A DNA stretch of 21,362 bases from Streptomyces sp. MMG1121. GTDB taxonomy: Bacteria; Actinomycetota; Actinomycetes; Streptomycetales; Streptomycetaceae. A program made the translations under genes and the position numbers. Below the pieces are notes generated by a model. That model did not search any database. It saw nothing but the letters and a program-made list of their open reading frames with translations, and had not been told where the DNA came from. Position 1 is the first letter of the stretch. Each line of letters starts with the position of its first letter. The DNA lies in NCBI RefSeq assembly GCF_001280015.1, contig NZ_LGDV01000247.1, forward strand, positions 1 to 21,362, read 5' to 3'. Shown one piece after another: positions 7,751-15,358 of the stretch.

Positions 7751-10048
7751 ATGACTGCCACGCCTGCGGAAACCACCACGGCCCCCCATGCGGAAGAACC
7801 GACGGGGCGTGCTCCGGCACCCGTCGATGCCTGGGCCGGCTTCCGGGACGGACACTGGCGCGACATGATCGACGTCCGCGACTTCGTCCAGCGCAACTAC
7901 ACCCCCTACGTGGGCGACGCCTCCTTCCTCACCGGCCCCACCGAACGCACGAGCTGGGTCTGGGACAAGCTCCTCTCGATGTTCCCCGAGGAGATCGAGC
8001 GTGGGATCCATGACGTCGACGTCAGTACCCCGTCCCGCATCGACGCCTTCGCGCCGGGCTACATCGACCCCGACCTCGACTTGATCGTGGGCCTGCAGAC
8101 CGATGCCCCGCTCAAGCGCGCGATCATGCCCAACGGCGGCTGGCGGATGGTCGAGGGCGCTCTGAAGGCCTACGGGTACGAGCCCGATTCCGAGGTGCGG
8201 GAGATCTACACCAAGCTCCGCAAGACCCACAACGACGGAGTCTTCGACGCCTACACCCCAGAGATCCGTGCCTGCCGCTCCTCCGGCATCATCACCGGGC
8301 TGCCCGACGCCTACGGCCGCGGCCGCATCATCGGCGACTACCGCCGTGTCGCCCTCTACGGCGTCGACCGGCTCATAGCGGCCAAAAAGGCGGTCAAGGT
8401 TCTCCTCGACGCTGAATGGCCGACGGCCCAGCTCATCCAGGAACGCGAGGAAACCAGCGAGCAGATCCGGGCACTCGAAGAGCTCAAGTCCATGACCCTC
8501 GCCTACGGTTACGACATCTCCGGCCCCGCCCGCACCGGCCGCGAAGCCGTCCAGTGGCTGTACTTCGCCTACCTCGGAGCGGTCAAGGAACAGAACGGCG
8601 CCGCCATGTCCATCGGACGCATCGACGCCTTCCTCGACATCTACCTCCAGCGCGACATCGACCGCGGCCTGCTCACCGAGTCCCATGCCCAGGAACTCAT
8701 CGACGACTTCGTCATCAAACTCCGTATCGTGCGCTTCCTGCGCACCCCCGAGTACAACGAGGGGTTTTCCGGCGACCCCACCTGGGTCACCTGGTCCATG
8801 GCCGGCATCGGCGAGGACGGGCGCCCCCTGGTCACCCGCACCACCTTCCGCGCCCTGAACACTCTCTACAACCTCGGTCCGGCGCCCGAACCCAACCTGA
8901 CCGTCTTCTGGTCCCCGCGCCTGCCCGAGGCCTTCAAGGCGTTCGCCTCTCAGGTCGCCATCGACACCAGTGCCCTGCGGTTCGAGTCCGACGACCTCAT
9001 GCGTCCCAAGTACGGCGACGACACCGCCATCGCCTGCTGCGTCTCGGCGATGGCCATGGGCCGCCAGATGCAGTTCTTCGGCGCCCGCGTCAACGTTGCC
9101 AAGGCCCTGCTGTACGCCATCAACGGCGGCCGTGACGAGATCTCCGGCGAGACGGTCGTCGAGGGCTGCGCGCCGATCACCGACGAGTACCTCGACTACG
9201 ACACCGTCCTCGCCGTCTATGACGCCATGCTCGGCTGGCTCGCGAAGACCTACGTCCACGCGCTCAACGTCATCCACTACATGCACGACAAGTACGCCTA
9301 CGAGCGCCTGGAGATGGCCCTGCACGACCGGGAGATCCTGCGCACCATGGCGTGCGGTATCGCCGGCCTGTCGGTCGCGGCCGACTCGCTGTCCGCCATC
9401 AAGCACGCACGCGTGAAGGTGATCCGCGATGACAGCGGCCTCGCTGTCGACTACGTCGTCGAGGGCGACTACCCGGCCTACGGCAACAACGACGACCGGG
9501 CCGACAACCTCGCCCGTTGGATCGTCCATGAGTTCATGGAGAAGGTCCGTCGGCATCCGACGTACCGCGACGCGGTGCACACCCAGTCCGTCCTGACCAT
9601 CACCTCGAACGTCGTCTACAGCAAGAAGACCGGCAACACCCCCGACGGCCGCCGCGCCGGCACCCCCTTCGCGCCCGGTGCCAACCCCATGAACGGACGT
9701 GACGAGCACGGGTACATCGCCTCGGCGCTCTCGGTCGCCAAGCTGTCGTACGACGACGCGGAGGACGGTATCTCCCTGGCCAACACCATCACTCCGGACG
9801 CCCTTGGCCGTACTCCCGAGGAGCGCGTCATCAACCTGGCCGGTGTACTGGACGGCTTCACGGCCAGTGAACGCTTCCACATGAACGTCAACGTTCTGGA
9901 CAAGACGACTCTTCAGGACGCGATGGAGCACCCCGAGAAGTACCCACAGCTCACCATCAGGGTGTCCGGCTACGCCGTGAACTTCGTCCGGCTGACCCGT
10001 GACCAGCAGCTCGACGTCATCAACCGCACCTTCCATGGCTCCCTGTGA
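7751..10048 (+). CDS. pflB: Pyruvate formate-lyase (formate C-acetyltransferase)
   Basis: This cytoplasmic glycyl-radical enzyme converts pyruvate plus CoA to acetyl-CoA plus formate without oxygen. It has 765 residues, close to E. coli PFL at 760. The catalytic Cys429-Cys430 pair is in [20 protein letters not shown] (E. coli 418/419). The radical glycine is Gly740 in RVSGYAVNF, near the C-terminus (E. coli 734). The length and the CC pair argue for a true PFL rather than a glycerol dehydratase or a choline lyase. I chose ATG 7751 because GGAAGG lies 8 nt upstream at 7737-7742; an in-frame ATG at 7733 has no ribosome site. The activase gene follows after 48 nt. Upstream Rex and DosR-like sites predict induction under low oxygen. 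The codon use seems like that of neighbouring genes, with no clear sign of recent transfer. Confidence 0.97.
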   Translation: MTATPAETTTAPHAEEPTGRAPAPVDAWAGFRDGHWRDMIDVRDFVQRNYTPYVGDASFLTGPTERTSWVWDKLLSMFPEEIERGIHDVDVSTPSRIDAFAPGYIDPDLDLIVGLQTDAPLKRAIMPNGGWRMVEGALKAYGYEPDSEVREIYTKLRKTHNDGVFDAYTPEIRACRSSGIITGLPDAYGRGRIIGDYRRVALYGVDRLIAAKKAVKVLLDAEWPTAQLIQEREETSEQIRALEELKSMTLAYGYDISGPARTGREAVQWLYFAYLGAVKEQNGAAMSIGRIDAFLDIYLQRDIDRGLLTESHAQELIDDFVIKLRIVRFLRTPEYNEGFSGDPTWVTWSMAGIGEDGRPLVTRTTFRALNTLYNLGPAPEPNLTVFWSPRLPEAFKAFASQVAIDTSALRFESDDLMRPKYGDDTAIACCVSAMAMGRQMQFFGARVNVAKALLYAINGGRDEISGETVVEGCAPITDEYLDYDTVLAVYDAMLGWLAKTYVHALNVIHYMHDKYAYERLEMALHDREILRTMACGIAGLSVAADSLSAIKHARVKVIRDDSGLAVDYVVEGDYPAYGNNDDRADNLARWIVHEFMEKVRRHPTYRDAVHTQSVLTITSNVVYSKKTGNTPDGRRAGTPFAPGANPMNGRDEHGYIASALSVAKLSYDDAEDGISLANTITPDALGRTPEERVINLAGVLDGFTASERFHMNVNVLDKTTLQDAMEHPEKYPQLTIRVSGYAVNFVRLTRDQQLDVINRTFHGSL

Positions 10049-10096
10049 CGGCCGCGGACCCCGCGAGGGCCGCGCGGACGGAGAGGACGACGCACG

Positions 10097-10933
10097 ATGA
10101 CCCCGCTGACCACGCCTTCTGTGCCTGCGCCGGCCCCCTCGCCGGCGCGCGCCCGGCGTCCCCTCCGCGCGGCCACCCCGGCCGTCGCGGCGACCCGGCG
10201 GGCCGCCGTGGGCTCGGTGCACTCCTGGGATCTGTCGACCGGCGTCGACGGCCCAGGCACCCGGTTCGTGCCCTTCCTGTCCGGCTGCCCGCTGACCTGC
10301 CTGTACTGCCACAATCCCGACACCTGGCGGATGCGTGGCGGCAAGCGCAGTACGGCCGAGGAGATCGTCGCGGAGGCCGGCAAGTACACCCGGTTCATCA
10401 CGGCCGCCGGCGGTGGTGCCACGGTCAGTGGCGGAGAGCCCCTGCTGCAGCCGGTCTTCACCGGCGAGCTGTTGCACCGCCTCAAGCATGAGCTCGGCCT
10501 GCACACCGCCCTGGACACGTCCAGATTCCTCGGCACCCGCGCGACTGATGCGCTGCTGCGCGACACGGATCTGGTCCTGCTCGACATCAAGTCCTGGGAC
10601 CGCGCCATCCACCGCAAGGTCACCGGCCGCCCGCTCGAACCGACCCTCGACTTCGCCCACCGTCTGGCCGGGCTGGGCAAGGAGGTGCACGTCCGCTTCG
10701 TGCTCGTGCCCGGTATCACCGACGCCCCGGTCAACATCGAGGGCGTCGCCGCCTTCGCCGCCGGACTCGGCAACGTCTCCCGTGTCGACGTCCTGCCGTT
10801 CCACAAGCTTGGCGAGGCCAAGTGGCAGGCTCTCGGCATGCCGTTCACCCTGCACGACACCCCCAGCCCCACCGCCGGGCAGACAGCCCGGGCCCGCGAC
10901 GTCTTCGCCGCCCACGGCCTCCACGCGGTGTGA
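10097..10933 (+). CDS. pflA: Pyruvate formate-lyase activating enzyme (radical SAM)
   Basis: This enzyme uses a [4Fe-4S] cluster and S-adenosylmethionine to abstract hydrogen from the PFL glycine, producing the active radical. The 278 residues carry the radical-SAM motif as Cys64, Cys68 and Cys71 in SGCPLTCLYCHNPDTW. A VDGPGTRFVPF segment precedes it and SGGEPLLQ (SAM binding) follows; LDIKSWD and HVRFVLVPGITD are typical of PFL activases. The first 37 or so residues are a Pro/Ala/Arg-rich extension not present in the 246-residue E. coli protein. The ATG at 10097 has GGAGAGGA about 9 nt upstream. It forms an operon with the PFL gene. No iron-sulfur insert of the two-cluster (glycerol dehydratase-type) activases is visible. 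Confidence 0.95.
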   Translation: MTPLTTPSVPAPAPSPARARRPLRAATPAVAATRRAAVGSVHSWDLSTGVDGPGTRFVPFLSGCPLTCLYCHNPDTWRMRGGKRSTAEEIVAEAGKYTRFITAAGGGATVSGGEPLLQPVFTGELLHRLKHELGLHTALDTSRFLGTRATDALLRDTDLVLLDIKSWDRAIHRKVTGRPLEPTLDFAHRLAGLGKEVHVRFVLVPGITDAPVNIEGVAAFAAGLGNVSRVDVLPFHKLGEAKWQALGMPFTLHDTPSPTAGQTARARDVFAAHGLHAV

Positions 10934-11027
10934 GCCGGCATCCTCGCCGACCTCCTGGGACGGCTCCGGCAGCTGCTCAGCCCGTGCCCGGAGCGAGCAC
11001 TCCGCCCGGCCGTCGGGAGCGGGGCCG

Positions 11028-11033
11028 TACTCT
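11028..11033 (+). promoter_or_regulatory. Candidate -10 element for a leaderless transcript
   Basis: TACTCT fits the actinobacterial TANNNT -10 pattern and ends 7 nt before the A of the ATG at 11040, so transcription could start at the start codon itself. No clear -35 is seen. A GAGG at 11035-11038 is too close to the ATG to be an ideal ribosome site. Confidence 0.4.
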
Positions 11034-11039
11034 TGAGGC

Positions 11040-11216
11040 ATGAGCACCGCCCCCGAATCCGAGCCCCGCGACCCGAAGCCGACGCTGGTCTTCGACGACC
11101 CGCTGGACCAGCAGTCCTCGGACGACACCGATCGCGGGTGGGGCGAGCGCACGGAGGGTGACAGCGCCGCCGACCTCAAGCGCTTCCTCGACGAGAAGCC
11201 GCCCCACCACCTCTGA
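11040..11216 (+). CDS. Small acidic protein of 58 aa, unknown function
   Basis: The frame encodes an acidic, soluble 58-residue protein: MSTAPESEPRDPKPTLVFDD, then a Gln/Ser/Asp-rich centre and a C-terminal helix-like segment DSAADLKRFLDEKPPHHL. Third codon positions are strongly GC-biased and the frame is clean. It is preceded by a TACTCT -10-like element, so it may be leaderless. I recall similar short proteins beside mscL in streptomycetes but cannot name a family. It lies 106 nt after pflA, co-directional, and converges on mscL with only 19 nt between the stop codons. An unstructured or partner-binding protein is possible, but nothing in the sequence shows a function. Confidence 0.65.
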   Translation: MSTAPESEPRDPKPTLVFDDPLDQQSSDDTDRGWGERTEGDSAADLKRFLDEKPPHHL

Positions 11217-11235
11217 GCCCTTCGCAGCAGCGCCG

Positions 11236-11712
11236 CTAGCGCTCGTCGTGCCCCGACCCACGCTGCGCGACCAACGCGTCGCGGATCTCCTTGAGCACCT
11301 CCAGCTCGGTCACCTCGATGACCTCCTTCGTGCCCTCCCGCGCGGCCTTCTGCGCCGCCTGCCGGGCCAGGTACTTCGACATCGGCAGAACCATCAGGAA
11401 GTACACCACCGCTGCGGTGATCAGGAAGGTCAGCGTGGCACCGAGGACGGAACCCCACAGGATCGGCACACCGCTCTTGACCGTGCCGTCCGCGGCCACC
11501 TGACAGGGGGCCTTCAGGCAGGAGCTGTAGTGATCCAGGTTCTGTGTGCCGATCGCTCCGACCAGCGGATTGATGACCCCCTTGACCACCGAGTTCACGA
11601 TGTTCGTGAAGGCCGCGCCGATGACCACCGCGACTGCCAGATCGACGACGTTGCCGCGCATCAGGAAGGCCTTGAAGCCCTGCCAGACGTTCGGATCCTT
11701 CTTCGCGCTCAC
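11236..11712 (-). CDS. mscL: Large-conductance mechanosensitive channel MscL
   Basis: MscL is an inner-membrane homopentameric pore that opens under membrane tension and releases solutes on hypo-osmotic shock. The 158 residues show the amphipathic N-terminal helix and pore-lining TM1 (WQGFKAFLMRGNVVDLAVAV, about 10-51) and TM2 (about 83-111). A cytoplasmic C-terminal helix ends in VTELEVLKEIRDAL (about 134-147). The periplasmic loop contains two cysteines, Cys65 and Cys70, which could form a small disulfide loop. I chose GTG 11712 because GAGGAGAG lies 8 nt upstream; the ATG at 11736 has no ribosome site. The next gene upstream on the same strand ends at 11851, so mscL probably has its own promoter in 11713-11850. 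Confidence 0.95.
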   Translation of the reverse strand: MSAKKDPNVWQGFKAFLMRGNVVDLAVAVVIGAAFTNIVNSVVKGVINPLVGAIGTQNLDHYSSCLKAPCQVAADGTVKSGVPILWGSVLGATLTFLITAAVVYFLMVLPMSKYLARQAAQKAAREGTKEVIEVTELEVLKEIRDALVAQRGSGHDER

Positions 11713-11850
11713 CTCGGGGACTCTCCTCGCATGCACAGGTTGTGGAACGAAACGCTCCGCAACCTACGGCACGGTGAGGCCATTGTGTCCAATTCCGCAG
11801 CTCGATCGAGCGACTTGACAGCAAGCCGCCGAGAAAGTGTCCGAGTCGGT

Positions 11851-12510
11851 TCAGCACAGCGTCACCGCCAGGCGTGCCGTGGCGCTCGCACCGACCAGCC
11901 GGGTCGCCGTGGCGCGCGGCACCGACAACACGACCAGTGCCCCGCTCTCGACCCCGCTCTCCGGGGGCTCGGGCACCTTGGTCACCCGCACACCGCGCGC
12001 GAGCACCCGGGCCGTGCCCCCGGTCGACGGGTCCTCCGCGGCGATGACGTCGACGCGGTCGCCGGGTCGTAGGAGCCGGACCGTGGCCGCGTCGGCGATC
12101 CGCACGGGCGCCGTCACCACGTCCACCGAGGTGTGCCGTCGTACGGGTGCCGTGACCGGGTGCCTGCGGGCATGTTCCGCGCGGTGCGGTTCGGCCCCCG
12201 TGTGCGTCCCCGTCGCCACGAGGGCGGCCGCGGTCACCGCGAGGCCGGCCGCGATGGCCCGCCTGCGGTGCCGTACCAGCCGTTGCAACTGATACCGCCC
12301 GCCTCGCACCCACACCGGAGGGAACTGCGGGACCTCACAGGTCGCCGGAGCGTCCGTGCCCAGCGGACGCGGAAGGCGGATGGGAGGCGGGAGTGGGGAA
12401 GAGGCGGGCGGCGGAGAAGGGCGAGAGTGCGGAGAAGACGGATACGGGGGAGGAGCGGGAGATGTGGGAGAAGGTGCGGACCGGGCCGGGGACGACGAGG
12501 ACCAAGGCAT
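11851..12510 (-). CDS. CpaB/RcpC-like SAF-domain protein
   Basis: This is a 219-residue protein. A Ser/Pro-rich, probably disordered cytoplasmic N-terminus (about 1-50) leads to a basic stretch (RLVRHRRRA), one TM helix (about 85-101), and an extracytoplasmic domain. That domain contains PVRIADAATVRLLRPGDRVDVIAAED and ARGVRVTKVPEPPESGVESGALVVLSVPRATATRL, which resemble the RcpC/CpaB module of Flp pilus assembly proteins. No other pilus genes are in the window, so a pilus role is uncertain. I chose ATG 12510 over ATG 12564 because the 18 codons between them have AT-rich third positions unlike the rest of the gene. Neither start has a strong ribosome site. Confidence 0.7.
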   Translation of the reverse strand: MPWSSSSPARSAPSPTSPAPPPYPSSPHSRPSPPPASSPLPPPIRLPRPLGTDAPATCEVPQFPPVWVRGGRYQLQRLVRHRRRAIAAGLAVTAAALVATGTHTGAEPHRAEHARRHPVTAPVRRHTSVDVVTAPVRIADAATVRLLRPGDRVDVIAAEDPSTGGTARVLARGVRVTKVPEPPESGVESGALVVLSVPRATATRLVGASATARLAVTLC

Positions 12511-12604
12511 GGGAAACCACCGCCTGCGACGAGGAATTCGGCTTGCGATGCCACGATGAGCCATTGCGCCGAAATCCGTCGGAGCCGGTGGATGACGGAC
12601 GGAT

Positions 12605-12653
12605 TGTGGATAACTGGGCCATCCGAACGGGAAATTCCGCCCGGTTTTCCACA
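12605..12653. repeat. Inverted repeat resembling two DnaA boxes
   Basis: TGTGGATAA (12605-12613, the reverse complement of the E. coli-type DnaA box TTATCCACA) faces TTTTCCACA (12645-12653) across 31 bp. Together they form an inverted repeat, TGTGGATAAC against GTTTTCCACA, with one mismatch. It lies between the CpaB-like gene and mtnP. It may be a DnaA titration or regulatory site, or chance. The second box does not match the streptomycete consensus TTGTCCACA exactly. Confidence 0.3.
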
Positions 12654-12679
12654 GGTTTGGCCGCGAACTGGCAGGTGTC

Positions 12680-13513
12680 CTAAGGCAGTTCGAAGCCCGG
12701 GTCCATCCCGCCCAACGCGTTCACGCACAGGCAGTCCCGCCCACTGGTCTCCGGCAGTGCCGCCACCGCGTCGAACAGCACGCCGCGCAGCCGGTGCACA
12801 TTGGAGGCGAACACCTGCAGCACCTCTTCGTGCGAGACGCCCTCGCCGGTCTCGGCCCCCGCGTCGAGGTCGGTGACCAGGGTCAGCGACGTGTAGCACA
12901 GCTCCAGTTCCCGGGCGAGCGCTGCTTCGGGATGACCTGTCATGCCTACGACCGACCAGCCCTGTGCCTGGTGCCACAACGATTCGGCGCGGGTCGAGAA
13001 GCGCGGCCCCTCGATCACTACCAGCGTGCCGCCATCCACCGGCTCCCAGTCCTGACCGCGGGCAGCCTTCAGGGCGGTGGCCCGTCCGGTGGGGCAGTAG
13101 GGGTCGGCCACGGAGACGTGCACGACGTTCGGCACCGTGCCGTCGGGCAGCGGCAGCCCGTCGAAATACGTCTGCACCCTGGACTTCGTACGGTCCACCA
13201 GCTGGTCCGGCACGAGCAGGGTGCCGGGGCCGTACTCGGGGCGCAGCCCGCCCACCGCGCACGGGCCGAGGACCTGTCGGACGCCGACGGAGCGCAGCGC
13301 CCACAGGTTGGCGCGGTAGTTGATGCGGTGCGGCGGAAGATGATGGCCGCGGCCGTGTCGGGGCAGGAAGGCGACCCGTCGGCCGGCGACCTCGCCGAGG
13401 AAGAGGGAGTCGCTGGGCGGCCCGTAGGGGGTGTCCACCTGAACCTCGGTCACGTCCTCGAGGAACGAGTAGAAGCCCGAGCCACCGATCACGCCGATTT
13501 CTGCGTTCGCCAT
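12680..13513 (-). CDS. mtnP: S-methyl-5'-thioadenosine phosphorylase
   Basis: This cytoplasmic enzyme cleaves 5'-methylthioadenosine with phosphate to adenine and 5-methylthioribose-1-phosphate in methionine and purine salvage. The 277 residues carry purine nucleoside phosphorylase type 2 motifs. These are GGSGFY (10-15), RHGRGHHLPPHRINYRAN (52-69, phosphate and ribose binding), EGPRFSTRAES (168-178), GMTGHPEA (190-197) and TDLDAG with Asp215/Asp217 for base recognition. The ATG at 13513 has no ribosome site. TAGTGT (reading minus at 13526-13521) sits where a -10 for a leaderless transcript would be, directly after the terminator of the FmdB-type gene. MTA versus inosine specificity cannot be settled by eye, and the enzyme could be a related nucleoside phosphorylase. 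Confidence 0.92.
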   Translation of the reverse strand: MANAEIGVIGGSGFYSFLEDVTEVQVDTPYGPPSDSLFLGEVAGRRVAFLPRHGRGHHLPPHRINYRANLWALRSVGVRQVLGPCAVGGLRPEYGPGTLLVPDQLVDRTKSRVQTYFDGLPLPDGTVPNVVHVSVADPYCPTGRATALKAARGQDWEPVDGGTLVVIEGPRFSTRAESLWHQAQGWSVVGMTGHPEAALARELELCYTSLTLVTDLDAGAETGEGVSHEEVLQVFASNVHRLRGVLFDAVAALPETSGRDCLCVNALGGMDPGFELP

Positions 13514-13520
13514 GACCAGC

Positions 13521-13526
13521 ACACTA
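13521..13526 (-). promoter_or_regulatory. Candidate -10 for a leaderless mtnP transcript
   Basis: On the minus strand TAGTGT (TANNNT pattern) ends 7 nt before the mtnP ATG, and no ribosome site is visible. It also sits in the loop of a small CCAGC/GCTGG inverted repeat (13516-13531). No convincing -35 is seen. Confidence 0.4.
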
Positions 13527-13572
13527 GCTGGCGGCGCCACGGCGAGGGAGCCGGTGCCCGCAAGCGCCGAAA

Positions 13573-13598
13573 ACCCTGCCGTCGTGCGACGGCAGGGT
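13573..13598 (-). terminator. Rho-independent terminator of the FmdB-type gene
   Basis: An 11-bp perfect stem (ACCCTGCCGTC with GACGGCAGGGT) and 4-nt loop lies 16 nt past the stop at 13614. On the minus strand it is followed by TTTTC. It separates the heat-shock-type gene from mtnP. Confidence 0.8.
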
Positions 13599-13613
13599 GC
13601 GGTGCGAGCGGTG

Positions 13614-13922
13614 TCAGGCGGCGGAGCTGCTGGTGGAGCTCGACGACGAGGAGGACGGCTTCGAGTCGGACGAAGTCGTGCTGGACGACGAGCCGGACGG
13701 CGACGAGCCCGACGACTTCGACGCCGGGCTGCTGCTCGACGTGGAGCCACGGGAGTCGTTGCGGTAGAACCCGGATCCCTTGAAGACGATGCCGACCGCG
13801 GAGAACACCTTCTTCAGGCGGCCACTGCAGTTGGGGCACTCGGTCAGGGCGTCATCGGTGAACTTCTGCACCGCCTCAAGGCCCTCGCCGCACTCGGTGC
13901 ACTGGTACTGGTAGGTCGGCAC
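13614..13922 (-). CDS. FmdB-type zinc-ribbon protein, Ruc (Rv0991c)-like
   Basis: This is a 102-residue protein. An FmdB/CxxC zinc ribbon (residues 1-43) has Cys8/Cys11 (QCTECG) and Cys29/Cys32 (CPNCSG), then LKKVFSAVGIVFKGSGFY. A disordered tail (about 55-102) follows, made almost wholly of serine with some Pro, Lys and Asp. This is the architecture of M. tuberculosis Rv0991c (Ruc), described as a redox-regulated chaperone whose gene is under HrcA control. Chaperone function here is inferred, not shown. GTG 13922 is the start because AGGAGG lies 6 nt upstream; the longer frame from 13949 would run through the CIRCE element. A terminator follows. The tail is poorer in acidic and aromatic residues than a typical folded domain. 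Confidence 0.88.
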   Translation of the reverse strand: MPTYQYQCTECGEGLEAVQKFTDDALTECPNCSGRLKKVFSAVGIVFKGSGFYRNDSRGSTSSSSPASKSSGSSPSGSSSSTTSSDSKPSSSSSSSTSSSAA

Positions 13923-13932
13923 TGTCTTCCTC

Positions 13933-13959
13933 CTGGCACTCTCACTCAATGAGTGCTAA
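13933..13959 (-). promoter_or_regulatory. CIRCE element (HrcA operator)
   Basis: Read on the minus strand, TTAGCACTC, 9 nt and GAGTGCCAG match the CIRCE consensus TTAGCACTC-N9-GAGTGCTAA. The first arm is perfect, the spacer exact, and 7 of 9 positions match in the second arm. The divergent end merges with the AGGAGG ribosome site of the FmdB-type gene, 10 nt before its GTG. The 5'-leader position is typical of CIRCE before groES-groEL. Confidence 0.85.
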
Positions 13960-13989
13960 CGACGGTCCATAGTGACGTATTCCCGGGGA

Positions 13990-15285
13990 TCAGTCCACCG
14001 TCACCGGCACGCGGTGACCGACGCCACGTGCCACGGTGAGGTTCCGCTGCCGCGCGACCAGCCGCGATCGCAGCGTCAGCAGGGTCACCAGCGCGAGCAC
14101 GGTGCCGACCGCCGGCACCAGGAATCCCGCGCCGCCCCACAGCCGGTCCTCGAGCTGGCCGGAGACGGTGACAGCGGCCGCCTGCCCGAGCGCGACCGCG
14201 CCGGTCAGCCAGGTGAAGGCCTCGGTGCGGGCGCCAGCCGGGACGAGGCTCTCGACCAGCGTGTAGCCCGTGATCAGCGCCGGCGCGATGCACATGCCGA
14301 CCAGCAGCCCGAGTCCGGCGAGCAGCAGCACCGAGTGCGCCGTCCACAGGGCGGACGCGGTGATCGCGAGCGCCGTGTAGCCGATGACCAGGCGTTGCTG
14401 GGGCGCGACCCTCCAGGCGATCGCGCCGCAGGCGATGCCGGACAGCATGTTGCCGGCAGCGAAGACGCCGTACAGGACGCCGTTCAGGCCGGGCTCCCCG
14501 ATCGACTCGGTGAACGCCGCCAGCGATACCTGCATGCCGCCGAAGACGGACCCGATGCCCAGGAAAGTCACAACCAGCACGCGCACGCCCGGTACGCGCA
14601 GCGCGGAGGCGTGCTGCACGCGTGCGTGCCCGCTCTCAGTGGTCACCGGCGGCTGCGTGCTCTTCTGCGCCGCGAACAGCAGGCCGCCGACGAGGGTCAG
14701 CGCGCCTTCCGTGATCAGGCCCGCCGCCGGGGTCACGCCGGTGCACAGTGCGGTCGCCAGCAGGGGACCGAAGACGAAGGTCAGCTCGTCCGTGACCGAC
14801 TCGAAGGCCGCCGCGGTGGTCATCAGGGGCGAGCCCTGCAGCTTCACGCCCCAACGTGCCCGGACCATCGGACCGACCTGCGGCACCGAGGCACCTGTCG
14901 GGACGGCCGCCAGGAAGAGCGCCCACAGCGGGGCGTGCGCCAGCGCGAGCGCCGTCAGGGTCAGACCCGACAGCGTGTGCACCAGGACGCCGGGGATCAG
15001 CACCACGCGCTGGCCGTAGCGGTCGGCGAGGCGGCCGCTGTACGGCGCGAAGAGCGCCATGGACACGCCGGTCGCGGCCGCGGCGGCGCCCGCGGCGCCG
15101 TACGAGCCGGTGGTGTGCTGGACGAGCAGCACGATGGAGATGGTGAGCATCGCGAACGGCTGGCGCGCCGCGAAGCCGGGGAGCAGGAACGTCCAGGCGC
15201 CGCGGGTGCGCAGCAGCTGTCCGTATCCCGGGCGGGACGACGCCGACGGGTTCTCCGCCGACTCGGTGGTGACCGTGGACTCCAC
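13990..15285 (-). CDS. MFS transporter
   Basis: This 431-residue major facilitator has about 12 TM helices in two halves, with a cytoplasmic central loop near residues 205-225 (AQKSTQPPVTTESGHARVQH). The loop between TM2 and TM3 has the family motif A as SGRLADRYGQRVVLIPG. It is probably a drug or small-molecule proton antiporter; the substrate is not evident. The start is GTG 15285 with AAAGG about 9 nt upstream. The promoter region contains two GGTA/TACC palindromes and a direct repeat, suggesting regulation by a repressor, although no regulator gene is adjacent. The stop is 67 nt from the FmdB-type start, with the CIRCE element in between, so the two genes are probably transcribed separately. 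Confidence 0.88.
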   Translation of the reverse strand: MESTVTTESAENPSASSRPGYGQLLRTRGAWTFLLPGFAARQPFAMLTISIVLLVQHTTGSYGAAGAAAAATGVSMALFAPYSGRLADRYGQRVVLIPGVLVHTLSGLTLTALALAHAPLWALFLAAVPTGASVPQVGPMVRARWGVKLQGSPLMTTAAAFESVTDELTFVFGPLLATALCTGVTPAAGLITEGALTLVGGLLFAAQKSTQPPVTTESGHARVQHASALRVPGVRVLVVTFLGIGSVFGGMQVSLAAFTESIGEPGLNGVLYGVFAAGNMLSGIACGAIAWRVAPQQRLVIGYTALAITASALWTAHSVLLLAGLGLLVGMCIAPALITGYTLVESLVPAGARTEAFTWLTGAVALGQAAAVTVSGQLEDRLWGGAGFLVPAVGTVLALVTLLTLRSRLVARQRNLTVARGVGHRVPVTVD

Positions 15286-15298
15286 GGCCCGTGCCTTT

Positions 15299-15312
15299 CT
15301 ACCGCCTGGTAG
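15299..15312. promoter_or_regulatory. CTACC/GGTAG palindrome at the MFS start
   Basis: CTACCGCCTGGTAG is a 5+4+5 palindrome, 14-27 nt upstream of the MFS GTG and next to its ribosome site. Its form suits a TetR- or MarR-type repressor site; the regulator is unknown. Confidence 0.4.
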
Positions 15313-15358
15313 CGCGCCCGTGCGGGGGCGCCGAGAGCTGTCCTCTTGCGCGGAACTG

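Noticed and set aside
10963..10994. GCTCCGG/CCGGAGC inverted repeat after pflA as a terminator
   Set aside because: The stem is only 7 bp with an 18-nt loop and no T run, so it is too weak to call; pflA may end elsewhere or read through.
11800..11811. GCTCGATCGAGC 12-bp palindrome between mscL and the CpaB-like gene
   Set aside because: It is a perfect dyad but short and GC-rich, with no second copy or known consensus. It could be part of the mscL promoter region, but nothing supports this.
6284..12313. A 2009-codon open minus-strand frame running antisense through the pfl operon and across mscL into ltrA
   Set aside because: It lacks protein-like composition until the genuine ltrA part (start 7522). 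The upstream part is a GC-bias shadow opposite pflB and pflA and out of frame with mscL, which is real in a different minus frame.
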